Below are positions 51,494 to 60,137 of a stretch of 64,000 bases of DNA, piece by piece (the first letter of the stretch is position 1; every line of letters begins with the position of its first letter). Origin of the DNA: Dactylosporangium roseum (lineage in GTDB: Bacteria; Actinomycetota; Actinomycetes; Mycobacteriales; Micromonosporaceae); assembly GCF_025264685.1 (NCBI RefSeq), contig NZ_CP073721.1:3215001-3279000 (forward strand). The letters are read 5' to 3'. A model generated the notes under the pieces. The model ran no database searches. It was not told the DNA's origin and was given only the letters and a program-made list of their open reading frames with translations. The position numbers and the translations under genes were made by a program.

Positions 51494-51630
51494 CCCAGCC
51501 TTAAGTTGCTGGTCAGGGTCTGTGCGTGTGGCTGTCGCGGCCTTCGTTTTGCAGTGAACCGCCGGTTGTGTTGCTCGACGGCGCGGTTCGCTGAAATCTG
51601 ATCGCTTGATCTTGGTGTTGGGTCGGTGGG
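51494..51630 (-). promoter_or_regulatory. CRISPR leader
   Basis: These 137 bp between the last (newest) repeat and the cas2 stop codon are less G/C-rich than the surroundings, with short A/T runs such as GTTTTGC and CTGAAATCTGATC. Position opposite the degenerate repeats and next to the adaptation genes identifies it as the leader, holding the array promoter on the minus strand. No individual promoter element can be fixed. Confidence 0.65.
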
Positions 51631-51894
51631 CTACAGGATGGTGTCGGGTGCGTTCTGGGGAACGCCCCAGTCCTGCCGGACCGCGGTTGTGCCGGGCGGG
51701 AAGGTGTACACCAGCACGCTGTCGTAGCTGCGGTCGATGCCGGCTTCGACCGCTGCCCGGAACCGTTTGAGCTGGGCCGGGCTGAGCTCGCCTTCGAAGA
51801 CGCTGCGCTGCACATGATGTAGGTATTGTCGGCAGGTCCGCAGGATGGCGGGGTTGCGTTCGGCGGCGGTGTCGTAGACGACGATGGTGTACAA
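51631..51894 (-). CDS. cas2: CRISPR-associated endoribonuclease/integration protein Cas2
   Basis: This 87-residue protein has the Cas2 ferredoxin-like start MYTIVVYDTAAERNPAIL with the conserved early Asp, the LHHVQRSVFEGELSPAQLKR segment typical of Cas2, and DSVLVYTFPPG as the last core strand. Cas2 dimers bridge two Cas1 dimers in the spacer-integration complex. It is the last gene of the cas operon, 6 nt after cas1, and directly adjoins the leader, where new spacers are inserted. Confidence 0.96.
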   Translation of the reverse strand: MYTIVVYDTAAERNPAILRTCRQYLHHVQRSVFEGELSPAQLKRFRAAVEAGIDRSYDSVLVYTFPPGTTAVRQDWGVPQNAPDTIL

Positions 51895-51900
51895 CGGTGT

Positions 51901-52881
51901 CTACCACCAGATCCGGAACGGTTTGTAGCTGGAGTTTTCAAGGCACCGGCGCACTAGGCGCAAAGCTTCCAGATAGAGCAGTTCATCGTAGCTGACCGCC
52001 CGACCTAAGCTGCGGTGCTGCACTGTGGTTGCAAGCTCGTCGCGGACAGTCTGGACAACGATCTTCCGGCCGGCCTCGGACAGCATGGCCTGATTGGTGT
52101 CGGTGTCGAAGTGGTGGGGTTTGAGCTGGTCACGTCCGGCGAGCCGGAGCAGGAGCCGCTCGGCGAACAGCGGTTTGAAGACCTCGGCCAGGTCGAGCAC
52201 GAGGGAATGCCGCTGCCGTTCCATGGTGGAGTGCAGGAATGCGATGCCGGTGTGGAGCGGGGTGAGCCGTAGGGCGGTCAGCACACGGGCGTAGGTGATG
52301 CCGTTGGTATAGCTGATGAATGCGTTCCCGGCGTTTCTCGGCGGTCGGCGGCTGCGGCCGCCGAGCTGGAGCCATTCGGGCAGGCGGGTGTCTATCACGG
52401 CCCAGGCGGCTCGGCGAAATGTTCCCTCGGCGCCCATCAGCGCTTCGGTACCGGCTGCTGCGGCGACCTGTCTGCGGAGGCTGTCATAGGGGTAGGTGAG
52501 CAGGGTGCGGTCAATGACGCGACGGACGTTGAACGCGGTGGCCAGGACCAGGTCGGTAGCGATCTGGTGGCTGGCGTCCGGGTCGTTGGCGAGCTGGGCT
52601 TGGGCGAGTACGGTCTGTCCGGAGGTGCTGGTGCCGCTGGTCAGCAGGGAGCCGGCGTAGTCGCCGTAGTGGCTGAGCAGATGGACGTCAATGCGGTGGC
52701 TGTTGAGCAGTGAGACGACAGCGGTGTTGATGTCGACGGCGGCACAGGCGACGATGTCGCGGACGTCGGTGACTGGGATGTGGACTCGGTCGCCGGATTC
52801 TCGTTCGATGAGCAGGGTCTGGTCCTTGCGGCGGATCCGGCAGGGTGTGGTCAGCCAGTAGGTGCGGGAGGCTGCGGGCAT
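51901..52881 (-). CDS. cas1: CRISPR-associated endonuclease Cas1 (integrase)
   Basis: This 326-residue Cas1 has an N-terminal beta domain (RRKDQTLLIERESGDRVHIP, then DVRDIVACAAVDINTAVVSLL) and the all-helical catalytic domain with the metal-binding residues in AEGTFRRAAW (Glu), GIAFLHSTMERQRHSLVLDL (His) and LAEVFKPLFAERLL (Asp/Glu region). It inserts new spacers at the leader end with Cas2. The ATG at 52879-52881 shares one base with the cas4 stop (TGATG), so the adaptation genes cas4-cas1-cas2 are co-translated. Length and layout are those of Cas1 from type I-B systems. Confidence 0.97.
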   Translation of the reverse strand: MPAASRTYWLTTPCRIRRKDQTLLIERESGDRVHIPVTDVRDIVACAAVDINTAVVSLLNSHRIDVHLLSHYGDYAGSLLTSGTSTSGQTVLAQAQLANDPDASHQIATDLVLATAFNVRRVIDRTLLTYPYDSLRRQVAAAAGTEALMGAEGTFRRAAWAVIDTRLPEWLQLGGRSRRPPRNAGNAFISYTNGITYARVLTALRLTPLHTGIAFLHSTMERQRHSLVLDLAEVFKPLFAERLLLRLAGRDQLKPHHFDTDTNQAMLSEAGRKIVVQTVRDELATTVQHRSLGRAVSYDELLYLEALRLVRRCLENSSYKPFRIWW

Positions 52882-53378
52882 CAGTCGCTCCAGCAGTAGT
52901 CGAGGAAGCTGCAGCCGCGGCAGGCGGTGCGGGTGAGCCGGGGTGGGGAGTCTGGTGCGGCGACGACGGCGAGGGTGGCGCCGATGTCGGCTACTGCCTG
53001 GGTTGCGGCCTGCTCGTCGTACCGGATCCTGGTGGTACGCCGGGTCTTGGGGTAGTGCAGGATTCCGCCTTCGGCGGGGATGCCGATGTCGTGTAGCCGG
53101 TAGCAGTAGTGGATGACCTGGGCGCGGTCGGCGTCGGAGGTTCTGGTGGAGGATTTGACCTCGTGTACCCAGTGTCGGCCGTCGATGTGGTCGAGGCGGG
53201 CGGCGCCAAGGTCGACCGGGCTGGTCCTGGTGTACGAGGTGTCGTGGACGGCCTCGCCGAGTTGGACGGCGGCGTTGAGGTGTTCGGGCCGGATGCCGCG
53301 GGCGTAGAGCCAGAGCTGTCGATGGCAGTGGTACAGGTATTTAATGTGGACTCCGCCGACGTCCTCGGCTTGGATCAC
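52881..53378 (-). CDS. cas4: CRISPR-associated exonuclease Cas4
   Basis: This 165-residue RecB-like nuclease has an early YHCHRQLWLYARGI with the first cluster Cys, GEAVHDTSYTR, the catalytic pair in DHIDGRHWVHEVKSS and DRAQVIHYCYRL, and the C-terminal RTACRGCSFLDYCW with three further Cys, which together would bind an Fe-S cluster. Cas4 trims prespacers and selects those with a correct PAM. The GTG start overlaps the cas3 stop, and its own stop overlaps cas1. All catalytic and Cys positions appear intact. Confidence 0.95.
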   Translation of the reverse strand: MIQAEDVGGVHIKYLYHCHRQLWLYARGIRPEHLNAAVQLGEAVHDTSYTRTSPVDLGAARLDHIDGRHWVHEVKSSTRTSDADRAQVIHYCYRLHDIGIPAEGGILHYPKTRRTTRIRYDEQAATQAVADIGATLAVVAAPDSPPRLTRTACRGCSFLDYCWSD

Positions 53379-55762
53379 AGCACCTCCCCGGGTGTGTACA
53401 CGGCGGTGCCGGCGACGGGCCGGACGGCGAGTAGCCCGCGTTCGTCGTCGTAGTCGCCGTCGATGACGCGCACCCGCAGGTGCTTGTCGTAGGTGGCGAT
53501 GCCGTTGGCCCAGTCCGGCAGGGGGATCAGGTACTGCTCGCCGAGCAGTCGCCCGGCGCGGTCGGGGTGTTCGGTGAGCAGGTCGGCGTAGCTGTCGCGG
53601 TGACGGGCGAGGATGGCGTCGGTCCCGTTGAACAGCGCGTCGAACCGGTCTTCGAGGTGTTCACGGCCGGCGAAGGGCATGTCGAAGGTCAGGAAGTCTG
53701 TGGTGAATCTGTGCCTGGCGCGCTCCACCTCGGTGTGCCAGGTACGGCCCCAGCCGGAGGTGTAGATCTCGTCGAGCCAGCCGGTCGCGGCGGTCTCGTC
53801 AACCGGCTGTCCGTCGTGGCGGGTGAGGATCTGCCAGCCCAGCCGGACCGGTTCGGCCTCGTACACGCCGTCGGCGTACTCGCGTCCGGACCGGTCGCCG
53901 CGTCGTGACCCGTACCCGGGCGGGCAGATGACCACGTCGGCCGGCGGCCGTTTGCCGCGGCGGTTGACCCGGCCGAAGCGTTGCAGCAGCGCCTCCAGTG
54001 GTGCAGCGGCGGTGTAGAGGGCGTCCAGGTCGATGTCGAGGCTGACCTCGACGACCTGGGTCGCCACGACGAGCCCGGGTGGACGCGGCAGTCGAGTGGC
54101 GCGGTACCGGTCGGTCAGAGCCTGTTCGATGCGGTTGCGGTCGCCTCGGGTGAACCGTGAGTGCAACAGGACTGCGGCCGGCTCGCCGTGTCGGGCCCGC
54201 ACCGGCGGGGCGAGGACGTCGTACAGGGCCTGGGCGTGTGCGACGTTGTTGGCCACGACCAGGACGGACTCGTCGGCGGCGAGCCGGGCACCGATTTCGG
54301 CGACGGTGACCGGGTGGGTCAGCGGGTGCTCGTGCAGCCGGATGCGGTGCCGGGGCGGGCCGGCCGGGCCGATGACGGCGGTGACGGGCGTGTGCAGGGT
54401 GGCGCCGACCAGGTCGGCGAGGGCGGTGGGTAGGGTTGCCGAGAGGACTGCGATACGGCAGCCGAGCCGATCCCAAAGGGCGGCGCTGGCCAGGATGTAC
54501 CCCAGGCGGGTGGTGTCGTAGGCGTGCAGTTCATCGAGGATGATGACCGAGTTCGTCAGGTCGAGGAGTGTGCCTGCGTGCGCGGGACCGGCGAGCGCGG
54601 CCCGCAGTAGCTGGTACGGGGTGGCCACGCGCACGGTTTCGCGGAACAGGCTGGTGGCCGCGGCCCGGGACACGGCTTTGCGGGCGGCCGCGTGGGATGC
54701 CGGCCCGTCATCGGTGTCGGAGGCAACGGCCAGGTGGTAGGACGCGGCCCGGGAATGCGCCACGCCGATCAATTCCGGGTCGCCGACCAGCTCGCCGAGC
54801 CTGGTGGCCATGGCGTTGATCGAGGCCAGGTATGGCAGGGTGAACACGACGCGGGGGACAGCGCCGGTGCCCTCGGCCAGGGCGTGGACCTGCCGGACGG
54901 CCCAGAGCAGGCCCGCCTCGGTCTTGCCGGAGCCGGTGGGAGAGCGCAGCAGCAGGTGCCCGTCGACCTCGCCGCAGTCTCGCTGGTGGGGGCGGAGCCA
55001 GTCCGTGGTCCCGAAGTGCCGGGTGAGCCGGTCGGTCAGGCCGGTGCCGATGGGTTGGTGCTGGTGCAGGGCGGCGTGGGCCGAGGACAGGTGGTCGGCC
55101 AGTGTCAGCGCACCCTGGAGCAGGACCGCGGCCAGGCCGGTGCCGGGATCGACCGGGTGCCGCCACTGCTGGCGGAGCCGGCTCAGCTCGGCGTGGGCCG
55201 CCGCGACCAGAGCAGCAGCGGACGGGGCCGGTGTCCCGCCGATGCCGGATGGGGTGGCGAGCATCCCGGACAGCCAGGCGTGCATCGCGCCGACCGCGGC
55301 GTCGTCGATGTCCCCGAGATCCTCGCGCAGGTCGTCCACGGTCATGCCGGTGTACATGGCGGTGATCGACGAGCCGGGTCCGGACAGGGCTGGCTCGGTC
55401 AGCGACCGGTGGTGGGTAATCACTGCGGAGGCGACCCACAGCCGCTGATCGGCATTGGACAGTAGCTCGGGCAGGAACCCCAAAGACAGCAGTTCGTGGC
55501 GGTGCCCCCAGGAACGGGTCCGGCCGGTCAGCATGTCCTGAAACCCGCGGGCGACCTTACCCAGGTCGTGCGCCAGCGCGGCGATCTCGGCGACCGGCCA
55601 CAACCCGGTCGGTACTACGGCTGCGGCGGCCACGGCGCCCGTCCTTCGGCGGAGCTCCCGGACCGCGTCCCGGGTGGCCAGCAGATGGTCGGTCAGCAGT
55701 TCGGGCGCCCGCCCGTGCTGGGCGCTCTTGGCGAACACCGCCGGGGCGGTCCCACGCATCAC
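53375..55762 (-). CDS. cas3: CRISPR-associated helicase/nuclease Cas3
   Basis: This 795-residue Cas3 has the HD nuclease and helicase in one chain. HD domain: AALAHDLGKVARGFQ (near 60), GHRHELLSLGF, and ITHHRSLTEP. Helicase: LRSPTGSGKTEAGLLWA (motif I, near 277), ILDELHAYD (motif II, near 409), VLSATLPTAL (motif III), QVVEVSLDIDLD and LLQRFGRVNRRG (motif VI). It is recruited by the Cascade complex to degrade DNA targeted by the crRNA. The GTG at 55760-55762 (or ATG 55757-55759) overlaps the cas5 stop. All nuclease and ATPase motifs look intact, so interference should work. Confidence 0.97.
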   Translation of the reverse strand: MMRGTAPAVFAKSAQHGRAPELLTDHLLATRDAVRELRRRTGAVAAAAVVPTGLWPVAEIAALAHDLGKVARGFQDMLTGRTRSWGHRHELLSLGFLPELLSNADQRLWVASAVITHHRSLTEPALSGPGSSITAMYTGMTVDDLREDLGDIDDAAVGAMHAWLSGMLATPSGIGGTPAPSAAALVAAAHAELSRLRQQWRHPVDPGTGLAAVLLQGALTLADHLSSAHAALHQHQPIGTGLTDRLTRHFGTTDWLRPHQRDCGEVDGHLLLRSPTGSGKTEAGLLWAVRQVHALAEGTGAVPRVVFTLPYLASINAMATRLGELVGDPELIGVAHSRAASYHLAVASDTDDGPASHAAARKAVSRAAATSLFRETVRVATPYQLLRAALAGPAHAGTLLDLTNSVIILDELHAYDTTRLGYILASAALWDRLGCRIAVLSATLPTALADLVGATLHTPVTAVIGPAGPPRHRIRLHEHPLTHPVTVAEIGARLAADESVLVVANNVAHAQALYDVLAPPVRARHGEPAAVLLHSRFTRGDRNRIEQALTDRYRATRLPRPPGLVVATQVVEVSLDIDLDALYTAAAPLEALLQRFGRVNRRGKRPPADVVICPPGYGSRRGDRSGREYADGVYEAEPVRLGWQILTRHDGQPVDETAATGWLDEIYTSGWGRTWHTEVERARHRFTTDFLTFDMPFAGREHLEDRFDALFNGTDAILARHRDSYADLLTEHPDRAGRLLGEQYLIPLPDWANGIATYDKHLRVRVIDGDYDDERGLLAVRPVAGTAVYTPGEVL

Positions 55763-56454
55763 GGCTCGGCCCGGCTCGGGTGGACCGGCGGCAGCAGGAC
55801 CACCGCCCGCCCTTGCGGGTCACACCAGCCTTCGCCGACGCTGTCGGCGGCGCGGGCGAGCGGATCGAACCGGTAGTCGTCCCAGCGGGTACGGGCCCGG
55901 TCGGTCGACACCGCGGTCGGCAGCCGCAGCCGCACACCTTGGCCACCGGCGGTGGCCGGCAGGATCGCGGCACCCTGCCGGCCGGGCCCCCCGACCAGAT
56001 CCACTGCGCGGATACTGATCCCGACCAGGTCCTGGCTCCGGCCGAGCCGTAGCGGCCATACCGGCCGGCGCAGCCGCGCCGCCCAGCCGTCGACGCCGTC
56101 CAGGAGCCAGATCGTCAACGTCACATCGGCGAGGAACGCCCGGTCACGCGGGGTTGGGTCGGTGCGTTTGCCGCTGGCCTCCAGCGGGTGGTACGTCTCC
56201 AGGTCCGTTCCCTGGCCGCGAGCGTGGAAAGCCATCGCGAACCGCAGCCCGGGATCCACCTGCGCCCAGCCACCCGCAGCCGCTGCCAGCATCCCTCCGA
56301 CGGTGGCCGGTGGCGGGCACGGCAGGCAGACCTGCACGCTGGCGTACAGCGGGTTACGGAACGACACCACCGGCGCGGTCACGGTCACCTCCAGCGCCAT
56401 CCGCCCGTCGGCTGTGCCGGCACCGTGCGTGGCCGATGGGTGCACCGTGGTCAA
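55759..56454 (-). CDS. cas5: CRISPR-associated protein Cas5 (type I-B)
   Basis: This 231-residue RAMP protein has the N-terminal Cas5 signature VVSFRNPLYASVQVCLPCPPPATVGGML, in which FRxPxxxxxxxxxPxPPxTxxG is characteristic, and GRSQDLVGIS in the second half. Cas5 caps the 5' handle of the crRNA in Cascade. The ATG at 56454 overlaps the cas7 stop (ATGA). A start at the later ATG (MALEVTV, residue 19) would remove a low-complexity front and is a fair alternative. Order cas7-cas5-cas3 is the usual type I-B arrangement. Confidence 0.94.
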   Translation of the reverse strand: MTTVHPSATHGAGTADGRMALEVTVTAPVVSFRNPLYASVQVCLPCPPPATVGGMLAAAAGGWAQVDPGLRFAMAFHARGQGTDLETYHPLEASGKRTDPTPRDRAFLADVTLTIWLLDGVDGWAARLRRPVWPLRLGRSQDLVGISIRAVDLVGGPGRQGAAILPATAGGQGVRLRLPTAVSTDRARTRWDDYRFDPLARAADSVGEGWCDPQGRAVVLLPPVHPSRAEP

Positions 56455-57497
56455 CCCTGCCCCTGGTCGGCGAACCAGGCGTCGTGCTCACCCGCGGCGA
56501 CCCGCTCGGCCAGGTTGCGAAGCAGCGTCCGGGGGTGCTCCAACAGCACTGTCCCGCCCTTGATCAGGTCGGCCAGGTCGTCACGGGCACGCTCACGCTG
56601 CTCGCCCAGAAACCCAGGCGCCCACCCGAGCAGCATCGGCCCGTCGAGCTCGTCCGACCAGGCCCGCAATTCCTCCCGCAGTACCTCCGTGCGGAACACG
56701 GTGTGCGCGTCACGTACCCCCAGCACCCGAGTGAATGGGTTGACGCCGCCGCGCATCGGAGCGAGCACGAGCAGCGCCGGAGACCGGTCGCCGTAGTGCA
56801 GTGACTGCTTGGCGCCGCCACGAACCTCGGCCAGCGTCCGCAGGATCACCGCGGCCCGGCGGCGCCGCTCCGCCAGCGGCAACGCCACCGCCGCGTTACC
56901 ACGCAACGTGGTGTCACTGGCCCCACCTGTCCGAGCCTGCTGCGCCGCCGCGGCGGTCAGCGCCACCTTCAGCCCGGACCCCGCCGTCTCAAACACCCCG
57001 ATCCGAGGCAGGTCCAGCAGTACATCGCCGGCCAACTCCGCGGAGTAGAACTCGTGCTCGTGGATGACCGGGTTCTCGCCGACCCCGAATCCTCGGCTCA
57101 TCGTGCCGAAGTCCTGGGTGGGACGGCGCGGCGCCACCGCCACGAACGTGCCGGTGGCCAGTACCGTGTCTCGCTGGCAAGTCCCTGACGGCTGGTCCTT
57201 CTCCTTCTTGACTGCCACCATGTACCCGAACACATCGTCATCGATGAACTTGTCCGGACGGCCCGCCGTGTACGCCTGCTGCTTGGCCCCGGAGCCCGAA
57301 CGCGTCACCTCCGAACGGGGCTCGTCGGCCGGCATCGAGTCCCGAAGCCATCGCCGGAACGCCTGTGCCGATACGTACGGGTAGGTATCCCGCCCGACGC
57401 GCATCTGCTTGGCCCGCGCAACATTGTCCTCACCCAGGCCGTTGTTCGGCGCCCCGGCCACCACACCCAGGACCAGCTTGCCCACCAGATACGTCAC
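56451..57497 (-). CDS. cas7: CRISPR-associated backbone protein Cas7 (Cst2/DevR family)
   Basis: This 348-residue RAMP protein of the DevR/Cst2 family forms the crRNA-binding filament of type I-B Cascade. Visible marks are VGKLVLGVVAGAPNNGLGED at the start, YPYVSAQAFRRWLRDSM (near 38), FGYMVAVKKEK and GTMSRGFGVGENPVIHEHEF (near 130), and a GGAKQSLHYGDRSPALLVLA strand late in the chain. Start and stop overlap cas8b and cas5 by 4 nt. The divergent CXXC-type large subunit next door fits the same subtype. Confidence 0.94.
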   Translation of the reverse strand: MTYLVGKLVLGVVAGAPNNGLGEDNVARAKQMRVGRDTYPYVSAQAFRRWLRDSMPADEPRSEVTRSGSGAKQQAYTAGRPDKFIDDDVFGYMVAVKKEKDQPSGTCQRDTVLATGTFVAVAPRRPTQDFGTMSRGFGVGENPVIHEHEFYSAELAGDVLLDLPRIGVFETAGSGLKVALTAAAAQQARTGGASDTTLRGNAAVALPLAERRRRAAVILRTLAEVRGGAKQSLHYGDRSPALLVLAPMRGGVNPFTRVLGVRDAHTVFRTEVLREELRAWSDELDGPMLLGWAPGFLGEQRERARDDLADLIKGGTVLLEHPRTLLRNLAERVAAGEHDAWFADQGQG

Positions 57498-58951
57498 CGT
57501 TCATCCCTCCCGGCGTCACCGACGAATTCGTTGTCCTGCACATCCAGCTCCGGCAGTTCCTCGGTGCCGTCGTCGGAGCCTGCCTCGGGCCGCCAGCCCT
57601 GACGGAACAACTCCTCGGTGACCGCGACCAGCAGCATCTGCCGATGGAACCACGCCGGGTTGTCGAAGTCCGGATCGAACAACAACGCGAAGCCCCGCGT
57701 ACTCACCAGCGGTCCGTCCTGACCGTCGCGAGGCCTGCCCAGCCACTCCACGGCGCTGCGCTGCAGCCACGACCGCAGCCGGCCCGAATCCTTGAACCTG
57801 GCATAGAACTCCCGCAACCTGCCCGAACTCGTCTCCCCTCGCAGGAGCGTCGCGATCCGTCGTCCAGTCGCTCGGATCTCGTCGAGGTCATCCTTGTCCA
57901 TCAGCATCACCTTGTCCGCGTAGTCGAAACATAGTCCAGCCAGGGCGACGGCCTCATCCCCACGCTCCGCACAACCCGAACGGAGGACTGCGGTAGCCAG
58001 CCACGCCGCGCATGCCCCGGGAATGCGCTGCGGGGAACGAAACGCATTGCGCGCCAGCCCGACGTATCCCGGCTCCCTGGCCGTGCGGTGGGCGCGCAGC
58101 AACGCCCTGAACCCACGCCGCAGCCCGCTGCGCTGCGACGTGCGCCGAAGCCACTCCGCCAACGCATGGTCCAGCCCGTACACCTCCAGGACCGGTCCCC
58201 GGTTGTTGTTGCCGTACACGAGCAACTCGACCCCAGCGGTTAACTCGTGCTGATGCCCGCGCAACGCCCGCAGCGCCAACACCTCCCGCGCTTGCAACGC
58301 ACGCGCCGCAGCCGAACCGATCTCAACCACCTGCCGGGTCAGCCGTACCTGTGCTGCCACCGTCGAGGCCAGGAAATCCTCGTCCCAGCTATGCACCGCA
58401 ATGCTCGGTCCGCCGGTCAACCACGAACCGTACGGCAACGCATAGAAACAACACAGGCACGCCCAGCACAACGCCATCCCCTCGTGTCCCCGCGGCGTGG
58501 TGTTGCGGTACAGATCGCTTTCCGCGAGCGGCACGTCGGCCTTGCCGAAGAATCCCGCCGCCGGCTGGGAACAGAGCACACATCCGACAACGCCCGAACC
58601 GCTCTGCATCGGCGGTCGTGGCTTCCGCCAGGCTCGGACCCGCTCGGCGATCTCATCATCGCTACGTTTGGCGTTGCTGTGATGGTTCATCTTCGAGTTC
58701 GGAAAGAACGACAAGGAGCACTTGAGGAAGAAGCCCACAGCGGTCTTGGTGTCCCGGACCAGCGCCGCCCGCACCGCGTCCTCGGTCATCGCCGCCACCG
58801 CCGCCTCGAACCCGGCGACATCCAATCCATGCGGGTCAGGTAGCCCGGCGGCACCATCCGGTCGCTCGATTCCGGCAAGGCACGCCAGCGCGTATGCCCC
58901 GATCCGCTGCAGCGGATGCGCCGTCAGGATCACCGGAACGTGCCTATCCAT
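57494..58951 (-). CDS. cas8b: Type I-B Cascade large subunit Cas8b (Cst1-like, CXXC-CXXC)
   Basis: This 485-residue protein in the large-subunit position carries a zinc-finger-like double CXXC: CVLC at residues 124-127 and CWAC at 162-165 (with more Cys at 167-168), the mark of the Cst1-type Cas8. Around it are ALCWACLCCFYALPYGSWL and GPSIAVHSWDEDF. In Cascade the large subunit recognises the PAM and opens the target. The ATG at 58951 (MDRHVPVILTAHPLQRIG) overlaps the end of cas6 by 22 nt; a start 12 codons upstream is possible. Large subunits diverge quickly, so assignment rests on the Cys pairs and on gene order. Confidence 0.88.
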   Translation of the reverse strand: MDRHVPVILTAHPLQRIGAYALACLAGIERPDGAAGLPDPHGLDVAGFEAAVAAMTEDAVRAALVRDTKTAVGFFLKCSLSFFPNSKMNHHSNAKRSDDEIAERVRAWRKPRPPMQSGSGVVGCVLCSQPAAGFFGKADVPLAESDLYRNTTPRGHEGMALCWACLCCFYALPYGSWLTGGPSIAVHSWDEDFLASTVAAQVRLTRQVVEIGSAAARALQAREVLALRALRGHQHELTAGVELLVYGNNNRGPVLEVYGLDHALAEWLRRTSQRSGLRRGFRALLRAHRTAREPGYVGLARNAFRSPQRIPGACAAWLATAVLRSGCAERGDEAVALAGLCFDYADKVMLMDKDDLDEIRATGRRIATLLRGETSSGRLREFYARFKDSGRLRSWLQRSAVEWLGRPRDGQDGPLVSTRGFALLFDPDFDNPAWFHRQMLLVAVTEELFRQGWRPEAGSDDGTEELPELDVQDNEFVGDAGRDER

Positions 58952-59652
58952 CCGAACCCCGCCGAGTTCGCCTGGCCGAGGCCCCACGACCAGAGCGCGC
59001 GCAGCGTCTCGGGAGCGCCGGACAGCACGACCTCAACCGCAGCGCCCGGTTTGGCCCCGCGACCGACCGCGAATGACCGCTTCGGCCCGACCCACATGAT
59101 CTCGTCCAGCTCGATGTCCGGGTGAAGACCGAGCGTCTGCGCCTTGCGGATCAGGTTGTTGTTGAACATTTCCGGGAACTGCGGCTCGGCCGGCAGGAGC
59201 CACGTCTGGCCCGGCAACTGGCTTGACGGTGGGACCTTCAACACCACTGGCGTCTCCGTGCGCATCCGGGCCCGCCCAGAGTCGAATTCGGGAGGCTCCA
59301 TCATCGACAGGCCGGTTACGTGCAGCGCGACTCCGCCCCAGTCGATGACGTCCCGGTGCTGCAGCGCCGCTATCCATGCGTGGATCACTGACGGCAGTGG
59401 GCTACCCAATTCGACAAAACCGGTACCCCCGACCGCATACGTTCCCGATCGGCGGCGCGCGCGGGGAAACGTAGGCGGGCAATACCCGAATGGGACCATC
59501 CCGAACGGGCCCCACCCCGCCGAATGTAGCTGTTGTGCCAGTTCGTCGGCGGTCGCCGCGAGCAGGTTGTAAGCCAGGCCCCGCCCCGGCGCCAGCACCC
59601 GCGGCCAGGGCAGCTCGGATGCTGTCGTCATGACCTCGATACGAAGGCGCAC
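58930..59652 (-). CDS. cas6: CRISPR RNA-processing endoribonuclease Cas6
   Basis: This 240-residue protein carries the glycine-rich loop of Cas6 at the C-terminus, GLGQANSAGFGWIG. Other family features are RLRIEVMTTASELPW at the start and NNLIRKAQTLGLHPD mid-chain. It would cut the repeat transcript at the base of the CCCC/GGGG hairpin, leaving the AUCGCAAC handle. The GTG at 59650-59652 is preceded by an AAGGA ribosome-binding site, and the sequence upstream of it in frame is not protein-like. It is the first gene of the cas operon in transcription order. Confidence 0.93.
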   Translation of the reverse strand: MRLRIEVMTTASELPWPRVLAPGRGLAYNLLAATADELAQQLHSAGWGPFGMVPFGYCPPTFPRARRRSGTYAVGGTGFVELGSPLPSVIHAWIAALQHRDVIDWGGVALHVTGLSMMEPPEFDSGRARMRTETPVVLKVPPSSQLPGQTWLLPAEPQFPEMFNNNLIRKAQTLGLHPDIELDEIMWVGPKRSFAVGRGAKPGAAVEVVLSGAPETLRALWSWGLGQANSAGFGWIGTFR

Positions 59653-59833
59653 CGCTTTCCTTTCTTGAGCGTTCAGTGGTTGAACGGGTGTGTTGATCAC
59701 TCTGACTGCCGTGGGCTTTGGCGGGGACGCCGATCGGAGCGCCCGGCTGCTCACCGACGATGCCGACGAGGGTCACCCCTTCGGCCAGCGCCGCCGGCCG
59801 GTGGACGGCCGCCAGGTCTCGGCTCGCGACCGG

Positions 59834-60137
59834 TTAGGGGTTGGTCTGGCAGGTAGGGCCGGCGCTACCCGGCTCGGCGTCGGCGTGCCATACGTGGGTG
59901 AGGAACCCGCGGAACAGGTCACCGACGCCGTTGCCGTCGGCGTGTACCACCGCGATCCGGCCGCTGTGCACGAGTTCGTCGAGGTGGGCCGACACGACTA
60001 GGTCCTCCCCGAGCTGCGCGGTCAGCCGGCGGCGGGCCCGGCTGGGACGCGCCGACCGCGTGCCGCAGCCGACTGCTGCCGAAGATGTACCGCTGCTTCC
60101 CTCCGGTCCCGATCAGCACCCAGTGCCGGTCACTCAT
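59834..60137 (-). pseudogene. Broken Cas10-like (GGDEF-palm) gene
   Basis: From the ATG at 60137 the frame reads HWVLIGTGGKQRYIFG and then SSRLRHAVGAS, the typical N-terminus of actinobacterial Cas10/Cmr2-like palm-domain proteins. It then shifts frame; a second frame continues RRLTAQLGEDLVVSAH, then IAVVHADGNGVGDLFRGF, the palm metal-binding region (HADGNGVG), and stops at 59834. About 200 residues that normally separate these blocks are missing, so this is an internally deleted, frameshifted relic. The ATG overlaps the stop of the 716-residue upstream gene (ATGA), showing that the intact ancestor was its operon partner. The 181 bp from here to the cas6 start hold no credible gene. The family call rests on short motifs. 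Confidence 0.6.

Noticed and set aside
48286..51907. Several open frames with repeated IAPSGDRN- or AIPAGGDDD-like peptides
   Set aside because: These are translations of the CRISPR repeats and spacers, not tandem-repeat proteins.
59690..60001. A 104-codon plus-strand frame in the gap upstream of cas6
   Set aside because: It is opposite the Cas10-like relic, whose motif-bearing frames explain the coding bias; the plus-strand product has no recognisable feature.
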